The notes below the pieces were generated by a model. That model was given only the letters and a program-made list of their open reading frames with translations. It had not been told where the DNA came from and searched no databases. From NCBI GenBank assembly GCA_017307755.1, contig JAFKGQ010000006.1, positions 496,001-560,000 of the forward strand: a stretch of DNA of 64,000 nt, in the 5' to 3' direction. Every line of letters starts with the position of its first letter. Position 1 is the first letter of the stretch. The translations under genes were made by a program, and so were the position numbers. This DNA comes from Chitinophagaceae bacterium (lineage in GTDB: Bacteria; Bacteroidota; Bacteroidia; Chitinophagales; Chitinophagaceae). This document shows positions 1 to 9,174 of the stretch, in pieces.

Positions 1-2
1 CC

Positions 3-554
3 CTGTCGATATTGGCCACTTTTGCAGGCCCCATCTTTACGTTCGGGATGCTTTGGGTCGGCTGGTATTGGACAAAATATGGCAAATCCCCCGCCCGCCG
101 GTCATGGGGCCTTGTTTTCATTTTGGGGAATATGCAATTCGGCCGGATGTACATGGCAGTGACAGGCAGCGGAGATGAAGTATGGGCAAGCAAACACCTG
201 CTGTTGAACCATGATCGGTCCAATGCATCTGTTATCACGATGATCACGTTCCTGGTGGTTTCCCTGATCTGCCTGCCACCGCTCATCACGGCCTATAAAG
301 CGATAGCAAACAAAAGAAGATGGTTGATTTTTGCCTGCTTTCTGATCGTACCGCTCATCCTGGATACGGTCGTTATTCTGTTCCTGCTGAATGGGGCTTT
401 AATAAAGGGTGTACTCAGCCGGGTTTGGATCATGGGTACACCGTTGTTGATCACATGCTGGCTGGTTGTCTGTTGTATTATTGTTGGAGCCAATTTTGAT
501 CTGCTCAAGCATTTTGGGGTTCCCCAAAAACCCTCCTTAACCGATCATCAATAA
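3..554 (+). CDS. Unrecognised multi-pass membrane protein, 5' end cut by window
   Basis: The reading frame is open from the first bases of the window, so the TTG at 12 is probably not the true start and the gene begins upstream. The visible 180 or so residues are mostly hydrophobic, with likely membrane segments near residues 1-20, 75-95, 105-125 and 140-165 (numbered from position 12) separated by short basic loops. The tail after the last segment is short and polar. I do not recognise the family; a phrase near the start (ATFAGP) is weakly reminiscent of membrane peptidases but no catalytic motif is visible. A hairpin terminator follows the stop immediately. Confidence 0.6.
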   Translation: MSILATFAGPIFTFGMLWVGWYWTKYGKSPARRSWGLVFILGNMQFGRMYMAVTGSGDEVWASKHLLLNHDRSNASVITMITFLVVSLICLPPLITAYKAIANKRRWLIFACFLIVPLILDTVVILFLLNGALIKGVLSRVWIMGTPLLITCWLVVCCIIVGANFDLLKHFGVPQKPSLTDHQ

Positions 555-555
555 A

Positions 556-577
556 AAAGGGCCTCAAAAAGGCCCTT
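556..577. terminator. Bidirectional hairpin terminator
   Basis: A 7-8 bp G/C-rich stem (AGGGCCT and AGGCCCT) closes a 5-nt loop. It lies just past the stop at 554 and is flanked by A-rich sequence on the left and T-rich on the right, so it can serve both the membrane protein gene and the tRNA on the other strand. Confidence 0.75.
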
Positions 578-583
578 CCTTTG

Positions 584-655
<72 letters not shown>

Positions 656-665
656 ATGTGGGCAG

Positions 666-697
666 CAAAAGTACGATCATTTACTTTTCCTACCAAA
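666..697 (-). promoter_or_regulatory. Promoter of the initiator tRNA
   Basis: On the minus strand TTTG (694-697) is followed after 20 nt by TACTTTTG (666-673), matching the Bacteroidota -33/-7 pattern TTTG-N(17-23)-TAnnTTTG. The -7 box is about 10 nt from the mature tRNA 5' end. Confidence 0.65.
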
Positions 698-743
698 TAA
701 ATAAAGTTTTTCCGGTTATATTCATGAGAAAGATTGTTGATTA

Positions 744-1478
744 TCAATTAAACAATCGTTCTACCAGCACATCTTTTCTCTGGGGGGACACTTCAATTTC
801 TTTCCCATCCGTTAACTCCAGCGTCCCTCCCTCCCCCTTGCGGTATTTTACCACATAGTCCAGGTTTACGATCACCGATCGGCTCACACGCAGGAAGGAG
901 GGCTCACCAAGGGCGTCTTCAAACTCTTTCAATGTTTTGGCGACAGTGATCTTCTTACTATTGGCAATATGAAATATGCTGTAGTTGCTCATGGCTTCCA
1001 CATGCGTAATCGTTGGCTTGTTCACAAAATATATCCCTTCCGCCGTGGGAAGCGCCAGGCGTGCCTGATCCTGTTGTTTGCCCGTTGCCGGACGTGTTTC
1101 CCTGAACTGGCGCCTCGTCATTATTCGTTTGCTTAGCCGGCCGATGGCTTTTCCCAGTTCTTCCTCGTCGATGGGCTTTAGCAGATAGTCTATCGCGCTC
1201 ACCCGCAGCGCATCCAGTATATAGGTGTTGTGCGCAGTAGTAAAAATGATCTCAAAGCTGAATTCACCCAGGCGTTCGAGGAACTGAAAAGCATTCATGT
1301 TGGGCATTTCCACATCCAGGAATAAAATGTCCAGCTTGTGGGTCTTAATTTCCTTCAATGCTTTTTCAGGAGAATTATAGATCGCGGCAATACTTATGCT
1401 ATCCCGAAACGCGCTTAGTTTCTGCTCCATGAGCCAGCTGCTGCGCGGCTCATCGTCAAGTATTGCAGCATTGATCAT
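744..1478 (-). CDS. LytTR-family response regulator
   Basis: Cytoplasmic two-component regulator of 244 aa. Residues 1-120 are a receiver domain: acidic pair DDE at 8-10, phospho-acceptor D55 in LFLDVEMPN, a conserved TTAH around 80, and the LLKPID lysine near 105. After a charged linker, residues about 140-244 form a LytTR DNA-binding domain (FLRVSRSVIVNLDYV is the typical segment). Such regulators pair with LytS-type kinases; the obvious partner is the divergent kinase at 2810-4816. It lies 11 bp downstream of the RCC1 lipoprotein gene on the same strand and is probably co-transcribed with it. Family assignment is firm; the partner is inferred from position. Confidence 0.93.
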   Translation of the reverse strand: MINAAILDDEPRSSWLMEQKLSAFRDSISIAAIYNSPEKALKEIKTHKLDILFLDVEMPNMNAFQFLERLGEFSFEIIFTTAHNTYILDALRVSAIDYLLKPIDEEELGKAIGRLSKRIMTRRQFRETRPATGKQQDQARLALPTAEGIYFVNKPTITHVEAMSNYSIFHIANSKKITVAKTLKEFEDALGEPSFLRVSRSVIVNLDYVVKYRKGEGGTLELTDGKEIEVSPQRKDVLVERLFN

Positions 1479-1489
1479 AACCTGATTTT

Positions 1490-2659
1490 TTATGGCATTT
1501 TAATTTTCACAAAATTAGTCGTATATCCGGAATAAAAATGAATGCTGGTATCGCCGAATTGGCCTCTGTCAAAACTCCCTGCTCCCCAAAGGGTCCCATC
1601 CTTTTTTACAATAAGACTATACCCCGAGCCGGCGGATATGGATGCGGCGCTGTCTGCCACTTTCGCCCAGGAATATTTGTCGCTGATACTCCCGTCGCCT
1701 AGCTGCCCTAAATTATCATTTCCAGTAGCCCATACAGTGCCGTCTTTTTTTAGCAGCAGGCTAAAATGCTCCCCGGCGGATACGGCTGCGCCATTGTCTG
1801 CCACCTGCGTCCAGGAATAGCTGATGGTAGTAGTACGGCCAAGGCCCAATGCACCGGAATTACCTTCACCCTGGACCCATACCGTTCCGTCCTTTTTTAC
1901 TAAAAGGCTGTGTGACAATCCCGAGGACATGGTGGCAACATTATCCGCCACTTGTACCCAGGAACGGCTATTTAAAGGAGCACTGGCGCCCGACGGCGCC
2001 GGAATTTCGGGTCCGGTGGCCCAAAGCGTTCCATCTGTTTTTAGTAAAAGAGTGTTTGCCTGTGCTTTTACAGACGCAGCGTTTGTTGCCGTCTGCTTCC
2101 AGGTAAAGACCGTATAATGGTAAGGAGGGATAGATGGGTCATAGCCCGGAAGACCCGCATCGCCATAATAATCGCTTCCACAGGTCCAAAGAGTCCCGTC
2201 GTTCTTTATGAGAAAGCTTGCCCTGTATCCCGCACATACGCCTGCAACACCGCCGGCAACCTTTACCCAGGTTGAACTATTTGTAGTGACGCCGCTGTCG
2301 CCAAACTGCCCCCCGGGAGCGCTTCCTGCAAGCCAGGCGGTCCCATCTTTTTTTAGCATAAAAGCCATGCCCCACTCGAGGCTTACATCGAAATCCGCCA
2401 CATTATCCGCTATTTTCGCCCAGACATACTTGCGTGTGGTAGTTCCATCACCCATCTGTCCTTCATAATTGTCCCCAGTCGCCCAAAGGGTCCCGTCTGT
2501 TTTTAATAGAAAACTGTAACCGGCAGCCGCCACCTTTGGGATCTTTGTGTCCTGGGGATTGTTATTCCCATTATTTTTATCCCCATCGCTTTTACTACAT
2601 GCGGCAAAGGTCACAGTAATGGACAGCAGCATAATGGAAACCCATTTTAGTTGTTGCAT
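1490..2659 (-). CDS. RCC1-repeat (beta-propeller) lipoprotein
   Basis: 389 aa. An N-terminal hydrophobic signal ends at a lipobox-like FAAC with C21, followed by an Asp/Asn/Gly-rich tether. The rest is about seven repeats of roughly 50 residues, each centred on a KKDGTLWATG-like core and a GQxGDG turn. This is the RCC1-type pattern and would make a seven-bladed propeller. No enzyme motif is visible; such proteins usually bind partners. It probably sits on the outer face of a membrane. It precedes the LytTR regulator in the same direction and is divergent from the TPR histidine kinase, so it may be a target or accessory sensor of that system (inference). Confidence 0.85.
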   Translation of the reverse strand: MQQLKWVSIMLLSITVTFAACSKSDGDKNNGNNNPQDTKIPKVAAAGYSFLLKTDGTLWATGDNYEGQMGDGTTTRKYVWAKIADNVADFDVSLEWGMAFMLKKDGTAWLAGSAPGGQFGDSGVTTNSSTWVKVAGGVAGVCAGYRASFLIKNDGTLWTCGSDYYGDAGLPGYDPSIPPYHYTVFTWKQTATNAASVKAQANTLLLKTDGTLWATGPEIPAPSGASAPLNSRSWVQVADNVATMSSGLSHSLLVKKDGTVWVQGEGNSGALGLGRTTTISYSWTQVADNGAAVSAGEHFSLLLKKDGTVWATGNDNLGQLGDGSISDKYSWAKVADSAASISAGSGYSLIVKKDGTLWGAGSFDRGQFGDTSIHFYSGYTTNFVKIKMP

Positions 2660-2774
2660 AACGCTTAAATTTATAGTACTTTCCGAAGATAGTGCGGCCC
2701 CGGCGGCTCATTTACGCAAATGAGCGAACCCGGTAGTTCACCGCGTGTATCCCCGGTATCATCCAGGGAAAATA

Positions 2775-2805
2775 TTTGAAATTGAAAAAACAGCCGATAA
2801 CTTTA
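2775..2805 (+). promoter_or_regulatory. Promoter of the TPR histidine kinase
   Basis: TTTG at 2775-2778, a 19-nt spacer and TAACTTTA at 2798-2805. It differs from the Bacteroidota consensus only in the last base of the -7 box. The ATG at 2810 follows within 5 nt of the box, so the transcript would be almost leaderless. Confidence 0.55.
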
Positions 2806-2809
2806 TCAG

Positions 2810-4816
2810 ATGGGCATCATCTCTTTTAAGACAGGGTTCCCGATACTATTTACCCTGCTGCTGGCCCCGGCCGTCAATGGGCAAAAGTATGGGCTGCATG
2901 CCATAGATTCTATGGTAAAAAGTTTAGCGGCCGCCAGGGAAGACACCGATAAAATAAGATTGATCTACAGGATCGGGGACGCCTATACCACCATCGATCC
3001 CGTAAAAAGCATGCAATATGCCCGCGACGGACTGGCCAGGGCTGAAAAGGTGAAATGGGACAAAGGCATTGCCGCGTTCAATATTTCCATCGGCTCTCTC
3101 TTATCCTATGCAGGGCAATACGATTCTTCCATTTATTACTACAACCAGGCCTATATCATCAATACACGCATCGGCAACACCGGGGGCATTATCTCCGGTC
3201 TGTTGAATATTGGCGCTGCATACCAGGATAAAGGTGACTATAACAAGGCCGTCGAGTATTTATTTAAGATCGTGCCCATGGCGGAAAAAGAAAATGACTA
3301 TTATGATCTTTCCATAGCTTCTCATAACCTGTCGGAACTATACTACCTGATGGGCAATGCCGATAAAGCGCTGCACTACGCGCAGGAGGCATTAGGGTAT
3401 TCGGAAAAAGACAGCAATGCCCTGAATAAGGCCAACGCGATGGAAACATTGACCAACGCCTGGTTGCTGAAAAAAGATACCGCGCAGGCAAAAACATGGT
3501 ATGAAAAAGCATTGCTGTCGTTTGAGCAAATAAATGACAAAAAAGGCGTAGCGACCATTTATTATAAACTGGCGGTGATAGAAAAAGATATAGTAAAAAA
3601 GATCGGATATGGAGTAATGGCACAAAAAGTATGGGACGAAATAGACCCCGCCTTCACCATTTCTATTGCCAACCTGGAAAATATGGGGCTTTCGTTCTTA
3701 AACAGTACAACCCACCCCACCGGGGCCGGATGGCTGGATTCAGCTGAAAAATATATCCGGCGGGCATATACCTTGAGCAGGGTCACTGGCAATACCGCAT
3801 ATATAGCAAGCACTACGGACGCCCTCGCCAGATTGCAGGAAGTCAGGGGAGACTACAAGTCCGCATTGATCAGCCTGAAAGAGGCCGCCAGGCTGAAAGA
3901 CTCTCTCTATTCCCAGGAAACCCGCAGCAAAATTGCTGAATTGGAAACCAACTACCGGCTGGACAAGCAAGCTGCAGAATATAAAGAAAAGCAACACTCA
4001 GCTACCCTGTATGTAAGACAATTATGGGGCTATACCATACTGGCTTTGATGGCTATAACAGGGGTTTTTCTATATTTTTTAAATAAATACAGGATAAGAC
4101 AATTGCGATTGCAACATGCCGTACAACAACAGCAGGCGGAGCGAAAGGAATGGGAATTAAAAGTCCAAAATCAATTGATGCAAAGTGAACTAAAGGCTAT
4201 TCGCGCACAAATGAACCCGCATTTTATTTTCAACGTCCTTAATTCCATCGAAGCATTCATACTAAGCAATGAACCAAAAACAGCAAGCCGGCTATTGCAA
4301 AAGTTTGCTGCGCTGTGCAGGCTGATGCTGGAAAATTCTACACATCAATACGTCAACGCCGGGTTGGAGTGGCAGGCGTTGAAACTTTATGCCGAGCTGG
4401 AAGCAGCACGGTTTAATTATCAATTTACCTATGAATTTGAACAGCCCACCGATGTAAACCTTTCTGAATTGCTCATCCCCCCCATGATGGTCCAACCCAT
4501 TGTAGAAAATGCAATCCATCATGGCTTCAGCGATGCAGCGGATGGCGATTTACATTTTAAAGTGACAGTCATGCGCAACGGGGACCTGCTTATATTCATC
4601 ACCGAGGACAACGGCAAGGGTCTTATAAAAACAGCGGAGGAAGGAAAAACAGATGAGTTTATAAAGAAAAAATCTTTAGGGCTTGCCCTGATAAAAGAAA
4701 GGATCGACATTATCAATCATTCACTTGGAAAAGAAATAGCCGCGTTTTCATTAGGACCCAATAGGTCCGGCCGGGGCGCTGTTGCAACGCTAAAACTGCC
4801 CATTTTAAGCTATTGA
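2810..4816 (+). CDS. TPR-sensor LytS-type histidine kinase
   Basis: 668 aa. A signal-like segment (residues 1-24) leads into about 360 residues of tetratricopeptide repeats (for example near 82-200 and 205-245), then one membrane segment at about 404-424, a coiled-coil linker (425-462) and a His_kinase domain. H471 lies in QMNPHFIFNVLNSI. The ATP-binding N box is PIVENAIHHGF at about 563-573 and a G-box-like DNGKG follows near 600. With a signal sequence and one later helix, the TPR region should be periplasmic and the kinase cytoplasmic. The kinase type fits the divergent LytTR regulator at 744-1478. The ligand cannot be read from sequence. Confidence 0.92.
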   Translation: MGIISFKTGFPILFTLLLAPAVNGQKYGLHAIDSMVKSLAAAREDTDKIRLIYRIGDAYTTIDPVKSMQYARDGLARAEKVKWDKGIAAFNISIGSLLSYAGQYDSSIYYYNQAYIINTRIGNTGGIISGLLNIGAAYQDKGDYNKAVEYLFKIVPMAEKENDYYDLSIASHNLSELYYLMGNADKALHYAQEALGYSEKDSNALNKANAMETLTNAWLLKKDTAQAKTWYEKALLSFEQINDKKGVATIYYKLAVIEKDIVKKIGYGVMAQKVWDEIDPAFTISIANLENMGLSFLNSTTHPTGAGWLDSAEKYIRRAYTLSRVTGNTAYIASTTDALARLQEVRGDYKSALISLKEAARLKDSLYSQETRSKIAELETNYRLDKQAAEYKEKQHSATLYVRQLWGYTILALMAITGVFLYFLNKYRIRQLRLQHAVQQQQAERKEWELKVQNQLMQSELKAIRAQMNPHFIFNVLNSIEAFILSNEPKTASRLLQKFAALCRLMLENSTHQYVNAGLEWQALKLYAELEAARFNYQFTYEFEQPTDVNLSELLIPPMMVQPIVENAIHHGFSDAADGDLHFKVTVMRNGDLLIFITEDNGKGLIKTAEEGKTDEFIKKKSLGLALIKERIDIINHSLGKEIAAFSLGPNRSGRGAVATLKLPILSY

Positions 4817-4940
4817 GCCTTTTGGCTGAAAACTATACCCCCCCCGGCCACCCGAAGGCGTGCCCCGGATTTTCCGTATCGGGCAAAAAAAATTCCTCTT
4901 TGCGTAAAAGGCCTTTCTCCTCTTATCCCATTTTTGCGCC

Positions 4941-6197
4941 ATGAATAAGACATTAGCGGTCATCGCATTGATCCTGGCCGCAACCACCAGAACTGAGGCG
5001 CAACAGAAATATCTTACCCCCGCCCAAAAGCTGATGATCACCAGCGAAGACTCCCTGAATAACAATGCCGCAAAAAACAAGACCGTCATATCCGGCTATG
5101 GCAGCGCCTTTTATCAACGTGATTTTAATACCAAACAATCCTCCATCACCCTGGAAAGAGCCGTCCTCTTCGTCGGCCACCAGTTCAACGAAAAAATAGC
5201 CTTCTTCTCCGAACTGGAGCTGGAGAACGCCAAGATCGCCGCCGGCGAAGGCGGCAAAGGCGAAATAGCTATGGAGCAGGCCTACCTGAAATTCAATCTC
5301 AACGCCAAACAATACCTCGTAGCAGGCCTCTTCGTCCCCAGGATAGGCCTCCTGAATGAGAACCATCTGCCTATCAACTTCAATGGTGTGGAAAGACCCA
5401 TCGTAGAGCAGGTAGTGATCCCCGCCACCTGGCGCGAACTGGGCGTGGGCTTCTATGGTTCCCTCGATCGCCTGCCCGTCAATTACTCCGTAGCCCTGGT
5501 CAACGGACTCAACAGCGCCGGCTTCGAACATGGTACAGGCATCATGGGCGGAAGGGCCGAAGGCAGCACCGCGCTGGCCAACAACCTGGCCCTCACAGCC
5601 TCTCTGCAATATCTCTGGAACAACTTCAAATTCCAGATCTCCGGCTACATGGGCGGCACCGTAGGACTTAGCAAACGCAGCGCAGACAGCCTGAACGTAG
5701 GTCTCCAGACAGGCGCCTTCGGCACGCCCCTCTATCTCGGCGAGTTCGACGTACAATACGGCTCGGGCGGGTTTACCGCAAAAGCGCTGGCTACTTACAT
5801 CAGCTATCCTGACGCAGATAAGATATACAGGGCCTATGGGAAAAATGTCCCTGCCGGTATGTACGGCAGCTACCTGGAATTTGCCTACGACTGGTTATAC
5901 CACAGACAAAAAACCCCGCAATTCATCACTTTCGCCCGGCTCGAAGCCCTGGACCTGAACTCAAAAATGTCCTCCATCCAAAAAACCCAGGATCAATACG
6001 ACGGCACCCTTAAACAAACACATATCATTGCCGGCATCGGCTATCTGCCCATACCAAATGTGGTCATCAAGGCAGACATACGCATCCTGCACACCGGCGA
6101 ACAAAATCCCGCCCTCGTCATCAATCCGCCTCCCAATGCCCTGGCTTACAAGCAAAACAACCAACTCCTAAACATCGGCATCGGATACTCATTTTAA
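4941..6197 (+). CDS. Outer-membrane porin, phosphate-selective O/P-like
   Basis: 418 aa with a clear signal peptide (about residues 1-20, ending in TEAQ). The mature part has alternating polar/aromatic strands throughout and ends in phenylalanine (IGIGYSF), as expected of an outer-membrane beta barrel. Length and phrases such as GLFVPRIGLLNENHLPIN resemble the OprO/OprP group. It is the first gene of a tight cluster with a Rieske protein, an imelysin and a di-heme cytochrome, with 8 bp to the next gene. The context suggests entry of a small ion for the periplasmic redox/metal proteins downstream. Substrate is unproven; the phosphate label comes only from family naming. Confidence 0.8.
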   Translation: MNKTLAVIALILAATTRTEAQQKYLTPAQKLMITSEDSLNNNAAKNKTVISGYGSAFYQRDFNTKQSSITLERAVLFVGHQFNEKIAFFSELELENAKIAAGEGGKGEIAMEQAYLKFNLNAKQYLVAGLFVPRIGLLNENHLPINFNGVERPIVEQVVIPATWRELGVGFYGSLDRLPVNYSVALVNGLNSAGFEHGTGIMGGRAEGSTALANNLALTASLQYLWNNFKFQISGYMGGTVGLSKRSADSLNVGLQTGAFGTPLYLGEFDVQYGSGGFTAKALATYISYPDADKIYRAYGKNVPAGMYGSYLEFAYDWLYHRQKTPQFITFARLEALDLNSKMSSIQKTQDQYDGTLKQTHIIAGIGYLPIPNVVIKADIRILHTGEQNPALVINPPPNALAYKQNNQLLNIGIGYSF

Positions 6198-6205
6198 TTT
6201 CTTTT

Positions 6206-6640
6206 ATGCAACGCAGAGCCTTTCTCAAGTCCACCTGTAATGTCTGCATGCTGCTGACAGCAGGCGCCTTTTTACCCACGCTCAGTGGCTGCGGCCCGGC
6301 TGCCTACAAAGTCATCACCTCCGAAATACATGACAACCAGGTGGAGATCCCCCTGGCCGGCTTCGCCCAGTCCCCCCTGCAGCTGGTAAGACCAAAAGGC
6401 TGGATGTATTCCATTGCTGTCCGTAAAAAAGAAGATAATACTTACACGGCCCTCTTGTTGAAATGCACCCATCAGGACAACCAGCTGACACCCACAGCAA
6501 ATGGCGGCTACTCCTGCAGTCTGCACGGCAGCACTTTTAATACGACAGGACGCGTGACAAAAGGTCCGGCGGAAAGACCCCTGAAAGAATATCCCATTAC
6601 AACAGACACAACAAACCTCATCATACATTTAAAAGCATAA
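6206..6640 (+). CDS. Exported Rieske [2Fe-2S] protein
   Basis: 144 aa. The N-terminus QRRAFLK is a twin-arginine motif followed by a hydrophobic stretch and a lipobox-like LSGC (C29), so it is probably exported folded through Tat and may be lipid-anchored. The cluster ligands are all present: C87-T-H89 and C104-S-L-H107. It is a small stand-alone Rieske domain, not a full cytochrome bc subunit or oxygenase. Its position between the porin and imelysin genes, with 8 and 7 bp gaps, suggests it passes electrons to or from the di-heme protein encoded two genes later (inference). Confidence 0.88.
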   Translation: MQRRAFLKSTCNVCMLLTAGAFLPTLSGCGPAAYKVITSEIHDNQVEIPLAGFAQSPLQLVRPKGWMYSIAVRKKEDNTYTALLLKCTHQDNQLTPTANGGYSCSLHGSTFNTTGRVTKGPAERPLKEYPITTDTTNLIIHLKA

Positions 6641-6647
6641 CATCGAT

Positions 6648-7763
6648 ATGACCAAATACAAGTATATTCCCGGTATCCTGTCAGCCTCCCTTATCCTGTT
6701 TGGACTGACCTTCTCCTCCTGCAGCAAATCGTCTGATTCCAGCTCCGTCGAAAGTTTCACCGATCTTGAAAAAGACGTGATAACCAATTTCGTCAACGAT
6801 GTAGCCATTATCCAATACGCTGACCTGGCATCCAAAGCGGCCGATCTCAATAATGACATCCTTACACTGGACACTGCTACGGTAAATAAAGATGCCCGTC
6901 TTCAACAGGCACAGGCATCCTGGAAAGCCATGCGACAGACCTGGGAAAGATGCGAAGGCTTCCTCGTCGGGCCCGTTGAGGGCAATGATTATGACCCCAA
7001 CTCCGATACCTGGCCCACAGATTACAGACAAATGGACTCCCTGCTGGCCAGCAGCAACAGCCTTACCCCGGACGACGTCAAAGCGCTTGACCCCACCATG
7101 CGAGGCTATCACCCCATCGAATACCTGCTGTTTGGGAAAGGCGGATCCCGCAAGGCCGGCGAGTTGGATATCCGTAAGAAAAAATACCTGGTCAGCCTGT
7201 CCAGCGACCTTCTGAACAACAATGTCAAACCCCTGCTCACTTCCTGGCAAGGCGCCGGCGGCTTTGGTAACACCATCCTTACAGCCGGCCCGGGCAATGC
7301 GACATTCGCTTCCAAACGGGCTTTTTTCCTGGCCGTTGCCGGCGATAATGGGATGGCCGACATCTGTAATGAGGTGGGTCAACAGAACGAGAACGGCAAA
7401 ATATACAACCCCTACCATATCCCTGACTCCTCCTTTGCCGAATCCCCCTATTCCGGCAACAGCCTCACCGACTTTAAAAACAATATCATCGGGGCTCAGC
7501 AGGTGTACCTCGGCAATGGCGGCAAAGGCTTCAAAGACCTGGTGGCGGCAAAGAACAAAGACCTGGATAATAAGATACAGGCAGCTTTTACCGCAGCCAT
7601 CAACTCCTTCGACAACATCAGCGGCAGCGACAACATGCGCTTTGAAGTAGCCATCTATCAGCGCCGCACCCAGATCCAGGCCACCCTGACAGCTATCAAC
7701 AACCTGCAGGCCCTGCTGGAAAGCGACCTGATCGCCTTCATCACACAAAATATAAAAGACTGA
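6648..7763 (+). CDS. Imelysin-family (M75-like) lipoprotein
   Basis: 371 aa. Signal sequence with lipobox FSSC (C25). The family signature GxHxxE is present as GYHPIEY, residues 153-158 (H155, E158), together with the upstream conserved WERCEGFLVGPV. Imelysin-like proteins are periplasmic or surface iron-regulated proteins related to EfeO/EfeM; the peptidase activity once proposed is doubtful and metal binding is the favoured role. Neighbours (porin, Rieske, di-heme cytochrome) fit an iron or redox uptake cassette. A long open frame on the opposite strand is only a shadow of this gene. Confidence 0.9.
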   Translation: MTKYKYIPGILSASLILFGLTFSSCSKSSDSSSVESFTDLEKDVITNFVNDVAIIQYADLASKAADLNNDILTLDTATVNKDARLQQAQASWKAMRQTWERCEGFLVGPVEGNDYDPNSDTWPTDYRQMDSLLASSNSLTPDDVKALDPTMRGYHPIEYLLFGKGGSRKAGELDIRKKKYLVSLSSDLLNNNVKPLLTSWQGAGGFGNTILTAGPGNATFASKRAFFLAVAGDNGMADICNEVGQQNENGKIYNPYHIPDSSFAESPYSGNSLTDFKNNIIGAQQVYLGNGGKGFKDLVAAKNKDLDNKIQAAFTAAINSFDNISGSDNMRFEVAIYQRRTQIQATLTAINNLQALLESDLIAFITQNIKD

Positions 7764-7781
7764 TCCCACCCTTCTCCACCA

Positions 7782-9164
7782 GTGAAAAAGATTTATATCA
7801 TATTGATCCTTGGCGCCGCCGTCTACACCTTCAGCCGGTGTAACAAATCGGGCGCTTTCCCCGAAGATGGTTATGACGATCGTCTCAGCGGAGGCTCATT
7901 CACCACGCTAAATGAGTCCACCCAGGCCTTCAAACAAGCCATCGATGGACTTACAACAAGAGAAGAAAGAGTTCATACCATCGGCGACGGCACCTTCGAT
8001 CAGGTATTCGTAGCAGCGCCGGCCCCCCACTTTGGAGGACTGGGGCCCGTTTACAACAATATCTCCTGCGTAAATTGCCACCGCAATGACGGAGGCGGCT
8101 TCCCCAGCACTGGCAGCTCCAGCTCCGGGTTGTTGATGCGTATAAGCATCCCCGGTACCGATGAGCACGGCGGCCCGCTGGCGGCCCCCGGCTTTGGGTT
8201 ACAGATCCAGGACAGGGCCCTCCTTGGAGCATCCCCCGAGGCCAGCGTCGCCATCAATTATACGGACCAGACAGTCACTTATCCCGATGGATCCGTAGTG
8301 ACCCTTCGCAAGCCTTCTTATGATCTGCAAACCCCCTACATCCCCTTACCCGGCAGCTATATGTTGTCTCCCCGGCTGGCGCCGCGTCTCGTAGGCATGG
8401 GCCTGTTAGAAAATATCCCTGAAAGCACCATCCTGTCCTTTGTAGATGCAGGTGACAAAAATGGAGATGGTATCACAGGCAAGGCGAACTATGTATACAA
8501 TCATTTCTCCGGTAAGACAGAATTGGGACGTTTTGGCGTAAAAGCCAATACCTCTACCCTGCTGATGCAGGTAGCCACCGCCTATCAGCAGGACATGGGC
8601 GTCACCAGTTATCCGCAACCTCAGGAAAGCGCCTGGGGACAGTCACAAATGAGCCTGGTAGGCGCTGATGACCCTTCACCCGAATTGGTGGACAGCCTGT
8701 TGAACTATGTGACGTTCTATGTACAGACCCTGGCAGTACCCGCTCGTCGTGATGTGCTGGACAGCGTCAATAAAAGAGGAGCGATCATCTTCCACCAGGT
8801 CAATTGTTCCGGATGCCACCGCACCACGATGCAGACCGGCGTAAATATAGCCATCCATCTAAGCAGTCAGCGTATTCATCCATACACCGACCTCCTTGTT
8901 CATGACATGGGAGAAGGACTCGCCGACAACCGGCCCGACTTCCTGGCCACAGGCAGAGAATGGAGAACAGCCCCCTTATGGGGTGTAGGTTTGCTGAGCA
9001 AGACCAATGGAGGCAGCGCCTTCTATCTGCATGATGGAAGAGCGCGCAGCATAGAGGAGGCGATCCTCTGGCACGGCGGCGAGGCGGAAGGATCCAAACA
9101 ACAATTTATGCAGCTAAACAAGGCCGACAGAACAGCCTTGTTGAAATTCCTGGGGTCATTGTAG
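7782..9164 (+). CDS. Di-heme oxidoreductase (DHOR/DUF1111) cytochrome
   Basis: 460 aa, GTG start. A short hydrophobic N-terminus reaches C20; the residue before it is arginine, so lipidation is uncertain. Two c-type heme sites are visible: CVNCH at 96-100 and CSGCH at 342-346. Conserved blocks between them (PRLVGMGLLENIPE, DKNGDGITGKANYV, GRFGVKA) and after them (WRTAPLWGVGL, FYLHDGRARSIEEAILWHGGEA) are those of the putative di-heme peroxidase/thiol oxidoreductase group often found beside imelysin genes. It would act in the periplasm or at the cell surface as last gene of the four-gene cluster, 18 bp after the imelysin gene. Confidence 0.92.
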   Translation: MKKIYIILILGAAVYTFSRCNKSGAFPEDGYDDRLSGGSFTTLNESTQAFKQAIDGLTTREERVHTIGDGTFDQVFVAAPAPHFGGLGPVYNNISCVNCHRNDGGGFPSTGSSSSGLLMRISIPGTDEHGGPLAAPGFGLQIQDRALLGASPEASVAINYTDQTVTYPDGSVVTLRKPSYDLQTPYIPLPGSYMLSPRLAPRLVGMGLLENIPESTILSFVDAGDKNGDGITGKANYVYNHFSGKTELGRFGVKANTSTLLMQVATAYQQDMGVTSYPQPQESAWGQSQMSLVGADDPSPELVDSLLNYVTFYVQTLAVPARRDVLDSVNKRGAIIFHQVNCSGCHRTTMQTGVNIAIHLSSQRIHPYTDLLVHDMGEGLADNRPDFLATGREWRTAPLWGVGLLSKTNGGSAFYLHDGRARSIEEAILWHGGEAEGSKQQFMQLNKADRTALLKFLGSL

Positions 9165-9174
9165 ACAAAAGGGA

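Noticed and set aside
4953..5756. A 267-codon frame opposite the porin gene
   Set aside because: Shadow of a gene with a signal peptide and barrel pattern; its composition is repetitive and atypical.
6681..7769. A 362-codon open frame on the minus strand
   Set aside because: It lies exactly opposite the imelysin gene, which has a lipobox and the GxHxxE motif; the reverse frame has no recognisable domain.
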